Source: Nitrospinaceae bacterium
GTDB lineage: Bacteria; Nitrospinota; Nitrospinia; Nitrospinales; VA-1
Length of the DNA stretch: 5,590 nt
Direction of reading: 5' to 3'
Assembly (NCBI GenBank): GCA_029937655.1
Contig: JAPYPK010000090.1
Location: forward strand, 1-5,590
Shown here: positions 1 through 4,603 of the stretch, one piece after another
Layout of the letters: each line of letters opens with the position of its first letter
How positions within the stretch are numbered: position 1 is the stretch's first letter
Translations under genes and position numbers: made by a program
Notes under the pieces: model-generated
Databases searched by the model: none
What the model saw: only the letters and a program-made list of their open reading frames with translations
Told to the model about the DNA's origin: nothing

Positions 1-93
1 AAGGGCGAATTAGATAAAGAACTAGTTGAGTTCTTCATCTCAGAAGAAGTTTTTAATAAGTATAAAGAACTACATGAATCCAATGGTAACTAA
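1..93 (+). CDS. C-terminal end of a truncated gene, possibly an HD-GYP-type phosphodiesterase
   Basis: Reading frame 1 is open from the first base and ends at TAA 91-93, giving the last 30 residues of a protein whose start lies before the window. The segment is charged and helical, beginning KGELDKELVEFFISEE and ending in a short polar tail. The pattern of a small residue, Leu-Asp, Glu-Leu-Val and two Phe resembles the last helix of HD-GYP cyclic-di-GMP phosphodiesterases and HD-domain response regulators, where a 'G-x-hydrophobic-D-P-x-hydrophobic-V' motif occurs. That is only a weak resemblance from memory; no catalytic residue is inside the window. That this is coding is fairly safe, because the frame is uninterrupted and has a sensible composition. 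The family is uncertain. No hairpin-type terminator is visible in the 107 bp that follow. Confidence 0.5.
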   Translation, partial: KGELDKELVEFFISEEVFNKYKELHESNGN

Positions 94-200
94 AGACACA
101 AGCAAACTATTAAATATTAAACCTCTCCAAAACAAGGCATAATTAGTTACAAAACTCACCTTAAGAAAAAACCAATTTAAATAATTAGCATCAGCTTATA

Positions 201-443
201 TTACTTCTTTTTTGTTTTGTAGGGGCCTGTTCGCAAAAAATTATCATTCATTTTAAGATGCTCATCTATTGTAATATCTTCATCCACCCCTTTACTTTTA
301 GGGTCGTCACCAAATTTTTTAAACGCTCGGCTTTTTAACTTATCAGACATTGTAGTTGTTCGTTTTTTGCGAACTCTAACTGTTTTAGGCTTAAGACTTT
401 CTTGATATTTTTTTTTATCCTCATGGGATATATTTAAAACCAT
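201..443 (-). CDS. Small, highly basic hypothetical protein (80 aa)
   Basis: I do not recognise this protein. It has 80 residues, about 18 Lys and 5 Arg against 12 acidic residues, so it is strongly basic. The basic residues cluster in the N-terminal half (KPKTVRVRKKRTTT, residues 18-31) and at the very end (KTKKK, 76-80), while residues 53-67 are acidic. There is no signal peptide, membrane segment or cysteine. This layout could suit nucleic-acid binding or a ribosome-associated role, but that is speculation. The ATG at 443 has no clear Shine-Dalgarno; the bases before it are an A/T run. A second in-frame Met at residue 32 (348-350) could be the true start, giving a 49-residue protein starting MSDKLKSRAFKKFG. 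It lies between the end of the left-hand gene and mgtE and is divergent from mgtE with a 98-bp gap. The frame could be fortuitous, but its composition looks like protein rather than random sequence. Confidence 0.55.
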   Translation of the reverse strand: MVLNISHEDKKKYQESLKPKTVRVRKKRTTTMSDKLKSRAFKKFGDDPKSKGVDEDITIDEHLKMNDNFLRTGPYKTKKK

Positions 444-541
444 AATATTTTTTTAGGACAAACGTGGTTAATAAAACATTAAATCATTCAACAAGAAGTA
501 ATAAATAATATCATTTAAATGAATTAGCATGAATAAAAATT

Positions 542-1894
542 ATGCCTATCCAAAAAATAGAAGATTTAATCGACAATCTACCTGAAAGCAAACACGAATT
601 AATTAATGAAATTAATGCTAACGACCACTTTGAATTAGCTCGACTTCTTCATCAGTTATCGCCTGAAGAAAAAGTTCACGTTTTTAACAACATAAACTCT
701 GATTTAAAACGTCAAGAGGTACTTTATGAAACTGATTTAGATAGTAGATTAGAAATTGAAAGCTCTCTTGGCAGTAAGGGTCTCGCAATTTTATTGAGTA
801 GAATGCCGGAAGATGAAGCCACAGATATTATTCAGGAACTTGAGGTCGATGAACAAAAAAATATTCTTAATCAAATGGAGGTCAAGGATGCTGTCGTCAT
901 CAAAGATCTTATAACTTATGAGGAAGAAACAGCTGGTGGGCTCATGGTTCCAAAATTCAATTCTGTTAAAGAAAACCAGACTGCAAGCGAAATATTAATG
1001 CAATTGAAACATGAAAGTAATTCCGATATACCACCATATTTTTATGTAGTTGAACCTGAAAATAAACTAAAGGGATATTTCAAACTACGTGACCTCCTAA
1101 ATGTTTCCACTAATACCAAGGCATCACAAATAATGCGTAAAGTCACACCTAAAGTCTTTACCTCAGATTCATGTGATAAAGTTGCAAATCTTATGGATAA
1201 TGAGCACTTGAGTACCATTCCAGTAGTCGACGAGTCCAATACCATGCGTGGGGTTATTACTTTTGATGATGTTATTCGTGTAATGCAGGATTTGGCAAGC
1301 GAAGACATATTCACGATGGTAGGAACGGCCAAAGTAGACCCATTTGCTAAAAAAATATCTAGCAAAATTAAGGCCCGTGCCCCATGGCTACTAACAACTT
1401 TTATTGGAGGTTTGTTAAGTGCTTATATTTTGAACCGATTTCAAACCACCATAACTGACTTTTCGACTGTTTTATTTTTCATTCCCTTTGTACTGGGGAT
1501 TTCTGGAAATGTGGGACTCCAGGGTTCTACCGTAATTGTTCGAGGTCTTGCTACTGGGGATATTCAAAAAGATAACATCCTAACTGTAGTTCGGAGTGAA
1601 CTTGCCGTTGGCATAGCAAATGGGATTATTTTTGGACTTTTGTGCGGATTCATTATCACGTTAATAGCCGCACCCTTACTTCAAACTTCACCTACCTTAG
1701 GAACCGCAGTAGGCTTGGGAATAGTTTTAGCTGTATGTGTTTCAGCGGTCATTGGATCGACTGCACCAATCCTCTTCATAAAGATAAACGTAGACCCAGC
1801 AATTAGTTCAGGTCCATTCGTAACGGTAACTAACGATATTGCTGGCATTGCCATATACCTTTTAACAACATCATATATCTATTCAGCCATATAA
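542..1894 (+). CDS. mgtE: Magnesium transporter/channel MgtE
   Basis: MgtE is a homodimeric inner-membrane Mg2+ channel gated by cytosolic Mg2+. The 450 residues match the family's usual length. The order is as expected: a helical N domain (about 1-130) ending in EEETAGGLM (127-135), two CBS domains (about 136-190 and 195-255), a linking 'plug' helix (about 256-278) and the pore domain (about 280-450) with five hydrophobic segments. Pore signatures are present: FIPFVLGISGNVGLQGST (313-330) with VRGLATG (333-339), and DPAISSGPFVTVTNDIAG (418-435). The last contains Asp432, equivalent in motif to the Mg2+-selectivity Asp of the Thermus thermophilus protein. The start is the first ATG after an in-frame stop at 530-532. 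It has no clear Shine-Dalgarno, only an A-rich stretch. No Mg2+ riboswitch is apparent in the short 5' region. The gene is convergent with the lipoyl-like gene, 17 bp apart. Family assignment is secure; transport of Co2+ or other divalent ions cannot be excluded. Confidence 0.97.
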   Translation: MPIQKIEDLIDNLPESKHELINEINANDHFELARLLHQLSPEEKVHVFNNINSDLKRQEVLYETDLDSRLEIESSLGSKGLAILLSRMPEDEATDIIQELEVDEQKNILNQMEVKDAVVIKDLITYEEETAGGLMVPKFNSVKENQTASEILMQLKHESNSDIPPYFYVVEPENKLKGYFKLRDLLNVSTNTKASQIMRKVTPKVFTSDSCDKVANLMDNEHLSTIPVVDESNTMRGVITFDDVIRVMQDLASEDIFTMVGTAKVDPFAKKISSKIKARAPWLLTTFIGGLLSAYILNRFQTTITDFSTVLFFIPFVLGISGNVGLQGSTVIVRGLATGDIQKDNILTVVRSELAVGIANGIIFGLLCGFIITLIAAPLLQTSPTLGTAVGLGIVLAVCVSAVIGSTAPILFIKINVDPAISSGPFVTVTNDIAGIAIYLLTTSYIYSAI

Positions 1895-1911
1895 TTATTC
1901 ACCCTTCATTA

Positions 1912-2151
1912 TTATTCCGCTAAGGTGATCGACATCAAAGCAGCATCAACCTCCACATACTCGCCCTCAGAAACATAGTATTCCTTAACCCTCCCGTCTA
2001 CCTCAGAAAGCAAAGTAAAGTAACCCTCTGAAATTATTTCACATACGGCCATACCTTTAATTACTTTATCTCCAGGGTTAACCAGAAACTTATCAACTTT
2101 ACCAGAGGTCATTGTTGGATACATGGCTGACATCAATATATAATCTTCCAT
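1912..2151 (-). CDS. Stand-alone lipoyl/biotinyl-domain-like protein lacking the acceptor lysine
   Basis: The 79-residue protein is essentially one lipoyl/biotinyl-type domain. MSAMYPTMTSGKVDKFLVNP (7-26) followed by GDKV matches the start of E2 lipoyl domains of 2-oxoacid dehydrogenases (consensus M-P-x-L-S-P-T-M-x-x-G-x-I-x-x-W), and VDGRV then SEGEYVEV match the second half. In carriers the hairpin between halves carries E-T-D-K-A with the lipoylated Lys. Here the aligned residues are ISEGY (40-44), with Gly43 (codon 2023-2025) where Lys is expected and no other Lys in the hairpin. The domain is therefore probably not lipoylated or biotinylated. No E1, E2 catalytic core, E3 or carboxylase gene is adjacent. 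The start is the ATG at 2149-2151, with AGAAAGG 7 nt upstream; a TTG one codon earlier is in frame but badly spaced. Known relatives without the lysine serve as structural or adaptor domains; the function here is unknown. Confidence 0.8.
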   Translation of the reverse strand: MEDYILMSAMYPTMTSGKVDKFLVNPGDKVIKGMAVCEIISEGYFTLLSEVDGRVKEYYVSEGEYVEVDAALMSITLAE

Positions 2152-2158
2152 CAACGTG

Positions 2159-2165
2159 CCTTTCT
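2159..2165 (-). promoter_or_regulatory. Ribosome binding site of the lipoyl-like gene (decides its start)
   Basis: On the - strand this reads AGAAAGG, followed by 7 nt and then ATG (2149-2151). That spacing is near optimal for the ATG but only 4 nt for the upstream in-frame TTG (2152-2154), so the ATG is preferred. Confidence 0.6.
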
Positions 2166-2190
2166 AAAAAACAACAAGAACTAAATTGCC

Positions 2191-2219
2191 TTCACCCATT
2201 AATCGATAATAGGTATAAT
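2191..2219 (+). promoter_or_regulatory. Candidate sigma70-type promoter for the 78-aa hypothetical gene
   Basis: A perfect -10 hexamer TATAAT (2214-2219) is preceded, at a 17-bp spacing, by TTCACC (2191-2196), which matches 4 of 6 positions of the TTGACA -35 consensus. Transcription would start near 2226 and leave a leader of about 50 nt before the ATG at 2275. The surrounding region is very AT-rich, which raises the chance of a fortuitous match, but both the perfect -10 and the correct spacing support it. Confidence 0.45.
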
Positions 2220-2274
2220 AATAAAGATTCAAGTTGAACAAATTAATTTTACAAAAAATTAAAAAAAATCACGA

Positions 2275-2511
2275 ATGAAATTAAATGTAGGAGATGTACT
2301 ATTTGAATCCATGTCACAAAACATAGGGGCAATCACCAAAATTTTTGATCACCCAGACGGCAAAATAGTCAAAATTCGGTGGCGGATGGATGGCCACCTT
2401 CCACATGACACAGAGCATTCATATAAAAAAGTACTACGTTGCGTTAAAAAAGGTGACTATGAGCTAACCCCTAAATTTTCGACAAATAGTCAAGTTGAGC
2501 TAGATAAATAA
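2275..2511 (+). CDS. Small hypothetical protein (78 aa), possibly a small beta-barrel domain
   Basis: I do not recognise a named family. The first 64 residues look like a compact beta-rich domain: VGDVLF (5-10), IGAITKIF (17-24), then IVKIRWRMDGHLPHDTEHSY (31-50) and a final strand VLRCVKKGDYEL. The 'V-G-D ... G-x-I-T-K-I ... V-x-I-R-W' pattern recalls SH3-like or KOW-like barrels in which a Trp sits just before a turn; this fold guess is inference. The tail (65-78) is polar and probably disordered. There is one Cys (56), with no signal peptide and no membrane segment. The ATG at 2275 is preceded by an A-rich tract without a Shine-Dalgarno, as in mgtE and rnc here. It is transcribed alone, divergent from the lipoyl-like gene and convergent with the ABM-like gene, whose stop codon is 23 bp away. 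Confidence 0.75.
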   Translation: MKLNVGDVLFESMSQNIGAITKIFDHPDGKIVKIRWRMDGHLPHDTEHSYKKVLRCVKKGDYELTPKFSTNSQVELDK

Positions 2512-2518
2512 TATTTAA

Positions 2519-2528
2519 TATCGCGATA
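2519..2528. repeat. Perfect 10-bp palindrome TATCGCGATA between convergent genes
   Basis: The sequence TATCGCGATA is its own reverse complement and lies in the 23-bp gap between two convergent stop codons (2509-2511 on + and 2535-2537 on -). It has a CGCG core in an otherwise A/T-only gap. With no unpaired loop and no T-tract on either side, it is not a normal intrinsic terminator. It could be a protein-binding site or chance. Confidence 0.35.
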
Positions 2529-2534
2529 GTATAA

Positions 2535-2819
2535 TTATTGCTTATAGACAGTATGAGAAGGACGACCAGCTAAGATACTTTCTTTCCCCCAGTTTGTGAC
2601 CTGTTTGAATTTATCAGATTGACAAAAATCATTAAAAGCATTTTCAGATCCCCACTCAGATGCGATTAGGTAAGACTGACCATCATTAACATCTTTATAC
2701 AGAAAAGATTTCTCGTGTCCATCGATGCCATTCATTGCCTCAATTACCCCTGTGCAAGCTTTTTCAAAAACCTCTTCTTTTCCTGGTAACACCTTATAGT
2801 TCATTCCTATAGTAACCAT
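2535..2819 (-). CDS. ABM-domain (antibiotic biosynthesis monooxygenase-like) protein
   Basis: The 94-residue protein has the layout of the small dimeric alpha+beta barrel (ABM/YgiN/HmoA-like) superfamily. It begins with a first strand (MVTIGMNYKVLPGKEEVFEK, 1-20) with the typical 'V-x-P-G-K-E' turn. A helix follows (21-31), then GIDGHEKSFLYKD (31-43), SYLIASEW (49-56) and a helix with AFNDFCQSDKFKQV (61-74). The C-terminal TNWGKESILAGRPSHTVY (75-92) resembles a conserved subgroup tail I recall from deltaproteobacterial and planctomycete proteins. Family members include quinol-forming monooxygenases and haem-degrading enzymes, but many have no known activity and no diagnostic catalytic residue is obvious here. 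The start at 2819 is backed by a good Shine-Dalgarno (2825-2829). It is the last gene of the fabF-rnc-radical SAM run, 32 bp after the radical SAM stop, so it is probably co-transcribed. The domain is fairly sure; the biochemical role is unknown. Confidence 0.8.
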   Translation of the reverse strand: MVTIGMNYKVLPGKEEVFEKACTGVIEAMNGIDGHEKSFLYKDVNDGQSYLIASEWGSENAFNDFCQSDKFKQVTNWGKESILAGRPSHTVYKQ

Positions 2820-2824
2820 CTAGG

Positions 2825-2829
2825 TCCTC
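2825..2829 (-). promoter_or_regulatory. Ribosome binding site of the ABM-like gene
   Basis: The - strand reads GAGGA, 5 nt before the ATG (2817-2819). It is the cleanest Shine-Dalgarno in the window and contrasts with the A-rich, SD-poor starts of rnc, mgtE and the 78-aa gene. Confidence 0.6.
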
Positions 2830-2851
2830 AATTCATTTTTAAGTATTAATA

Positions 2852-3868
2852 TTAAGCAACCAACTCAATTTCACTACATAGCTCTTCACCGACAAGAAGT
2901 ACTTCATCAAACCCAAATCGATCTTTAATATAGCTTATGTTCTCACGTTTGTTGCCCGTATAAACAGAAACGGAATTCTTTGGAACCCTAAATAGTATTT
3001 TTCTAGGCATTCGATTTAAAGAAAGAATTTTTTCAACCATTAAATCCAGACTTGTCTGGCAATCAACAAGATAACGCAAAGAAGGATGAAACGGACCTGC
3101 GACCAGGTTTTCTTCTAAAGAATGATCAGGCTGAACCCCTACCCTTATTACAGGAATACTGAATTGATCAAATAATGCTAGAGCATTTTTTAAAGCAGCA
3201 AGAGTCCTACTCAAAGACCAAGGTGAATATAATCCTTTTTGGTACATTGAATATAGTGAAGTATGGCGCAATACTAGTGTTGGGTAAAGCCGCACAAAAT
3301 CAGGCTTCATACTAATAACATCTATTACCGACCTTTGAAAACGTTTCTCGTTGTCCCCAGGAAGGCCCAACATCAACTGGAGACCAAAAGTGAAGTTATA
3401 TTTTTTAATCAAAGAAATTGATTTCAGTAAATCTTCTTTAGAACATGGGCGCCCAGACTCTTCAAGAACTTGCTCGCTTGTCGACTGCACACCCAGCTCT
3501 ACCGTCTTCACACCATAAGCCTTTATCAAGTCAAGTCTTTCAGAATTAATAAATAATGGGTGAGTCGAAACACGAATACTATCAACTCTACCATTATCAA
3601 GAAATGGTCTAACCACAGACAACAGCAATTTCTGTCTATCCTTTGGCAGCCCGGTAAAGCTCCCTCCGTAAAAAGCAACCTCACATTTAGAAGCGCGTTT
3701 AGAGTTAAAACCGGGGCCAAGGTAGGTTTTTAAAGTGTCCAAAACATGTTTTTCGTCTGCTGTGTATCGAGTGCCAGTAATATCAACTTGGCTACAAAAA
3801 ACACACCGGTAAGGGCACCCTTCGTGTGGAATAAAAATAGGGACGATCAGCATTTTCTTTTTCTTCAT
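2852..3868 (-). CDS. Radical SAM protein, Elp3-like, without acetyltransferase domain
   Basis: This 338-residue cytoplasmic enzyme should bind a [4Fe-4S] cluster and cleave S-adenosylmethionine to a 5'-deoxyadenosyl radical. The cluster motif is CPYRCVFC with Cys18, Cys22 and Cys25 (CxxxCxxC). Further family marks are FYGGSFTG (66-73, SAM contact), STHP (101-104), ELGVQS (124-129), FGLQLMLGLPGD (161-172) and VRLYPT (192-197). A C-terminal RVGVQPD and LVAGPFHPSLR (255-265) is typical of bacterial Elp3-like proteins. Elp3 itself modifies wobble uridine of tRNA and carries an additional lysine-acetyltransferase-type domain. That domain is absent here, so the substrate is unknown. The start at 3868 lies 4 bp after the rnc stop, and AAAGG 9 nt upstream overlaps the rnc end, suggesting translational coupling. 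A Met at residue 6 is a less likely start. Homologues next to rnc occur in other phyla, which hints at an RNA-related task, but that is inference. Confidence 0.9.
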   Translation of the reverse strand: MKKKKMLIVPIFIPHEGCPYRCVFCSQVDITGTRYTADEKHVLDTLKTYLGPGFNSKRASKCEVAFYGGSFTGLPKDRQKLLLSVVRPFLDNGRVDSIRVSTHPLFINSERLDLIKAYGVKTVELGVQSTSEQVLEESGRPCSKEDLLKSISLIKKYNFTFGLQLMLGLPGDNEKRFQRSVIDVISMKPDFVRLYPTLVLRHTSLYSMYQKGLYSPWSLSRTLAALKNALALFDQFSIPVIRVGVQPDHSLEENLVAGPFHPSLRYLVDCQTSLDLMVEKILSLNRMPRKILFRVPKNSVSVYTGNKRENISYIKDRFGFDEVLLVGEELCSEIELVA

Positions 3869-3872
3869 CCTA

Positions 3873-4592
3873 TTAAACCTTTGAATCTTTATCAGTTAAA
3901 AAGGTACTCAGTGCCTCCTTTGCCGCATTTTGCTCAGCTTCTTTTTTGCTGCGCCCTTTTCCGGATCCCAGTACTTGACTGCGAATTTTAACCTTAACAT
4001 CAAATCGCTTGTTATGGCCGGGACCTATTTCTCCCACAACCTCATACAAGGGGACACAAGAAAATCTATTTTGTGTATATTCTTGCAAGTCACTTTTAAA
4101 ATCTGTAGCTATACAGGCACCCATGTACTCATCAATTTTCTCAATCAACTGCGGCAAAAATACATCAGCAGTTGTTCGAAAATCACTATCACAAAAAAGA
4201 GCCCCCACCAGGGCCTCATAAGCATTAGCAAGAATAGATGCTTTTTGCCTACCTCCAGAAAAAGATTCTCCTTTACCCAGCAAAAGGTAATTACCTAATT
4301 CTAATTTTATTGCTAATCTAGCAAGGGAATTTTCATTAACAATCGCTGCTCGAATTTTTGACAACGATCCTTCAGGTAAGTCTGGATACGTTAAAAACAT
4401 ATAATCAGCCATTATAAGGTCAATAACAGAATCGCCTAAAAATTCAAGCCTCTCATTATTTTTTAATGAGAGGAGAACCTCATTAGAATAGGATTTATGA
4501 GTGAGCGACTTGTTGAGTAGTTCTAGGTCTTTGAATTCATAACACAATACTCCCTGCAAAGGGACCAATGCATTAATTCGGTCTTCCTGCAT
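3873..4592 (-). CDS. rnc: Ribonuclease III
   Basis: RNase III is the dimeric, Mg2+-dependent endonuclease that cuts double-stranded RNA, including the rRNA precursor. The 239 residues are a normal length. The catalytic domain (about 12-155) has LTHKSY (30-35) and the signature NERLEFLGDS (46-55), supplying Glu47, Glu50 and Asp54. The second metal-ligand motif reads LANAYEALVGALF (121-133): Glu126 is kept, but the position usually Asp (Asp114 in E. coli) is Asn123 (codon 4224-4226). A complete double-stranded-RNA-binding domain follows (about 165-233): DLQEYTQ, PLYEVV, GSGKGRSKKEAEQNAAKEAL. It starts at ATG 4590-4592, 11 bp after fabF stops, behind an A-rich stretch without a clear Shine-Dalgarno; the next in-frame Met is inside the catalytic domain. 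Gene order fabF-rnc-radical SAM suggests one operon. The assignment is secure; the Asn is a natural-looking variant and need not abolish activity. Confidence 0.97.
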   Translation of the reverse strand: MQEDRINALVPLQGVLCYEFKDLELLNKSLTHKSYSNEVLLSLKNNERLEFLGDSVIDLIMADYMFLTYPDLPEGSLSKIRAAIVNENSLARLAIKLELGNYLLLGKGESFSGGRQKASILANAYEALVGALFCDSDFRTTADVFLPQLIEKIDEYMGACIATDFKSDLQEYTQNRFSCVPLYEVVGEIGPGHNKRFDVKVKIRSQVLGSGKGRSKKEAEQNAAKEALSTFLTDKDSKV

Positions 4593-4603
4593 TTTTTTTA
4601 GAT

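Noticed and set aside
86..150. 8-bp inverted repeat GTAACTAA (86-93) / TTAGTTAC (143-150)
   Set aside because: The arms are short, separated by 49 nt and one overlaps the stop codon of the left gene. This is expected by chance in AT-rich sequence, with no T-tract to make a terminator.
94..200. Possible terminator or small RNA between the left-hand gene and the small basic gene
   Set aside because: I looked on both strands for GC-rich stems followed by T-runs. Only a T6 run on the - strand preceded by A/T-only sequence is present, so no supported call.
444..541. Mg2+-sensing M-box riboswitch upstream of mgtE
   Set aside because: The gap is only 98 bp, extremely AT-rich and without extended paired GC-containing stems or a terminator hairpin; an M-box would be longer and structured. 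MgtE also senses Mg2+ itself.
1042..1365. Open frame of 107 codons on the - strand inside mgtE
   Set aside because: It lies wholly within the CBS-domain coding region of mgtE, and its translation has no recognisable domain. It is a shadow of the real gene.
2152..2154. TTG as start of the lipoyl-like gene
   Set aside because: It is in frame, but the AGAAAGG site is spaced 4 nt from it and 7 nt from the following ATG, so the ATG is favoured.
2210..2270. - strand promoter for the lipoyl-like gene
   Set aside because: TTGTTC or TTGAAT hexamers occur on the - strand, but no -10 hexamer of acceptable quality lies at 16-18 bp, so no specific promoter is called.
3746..4298. Several overlapping + strand open frames across the rnc/radical SAM junction (3746-3991, 3930-4298, 4009-4221) and a - strand frame at 3526-3720
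   Set aside because: They oppose or overlap two unmistakable conserved genes in other frames and have no ribosome binding sites or family resemblance.
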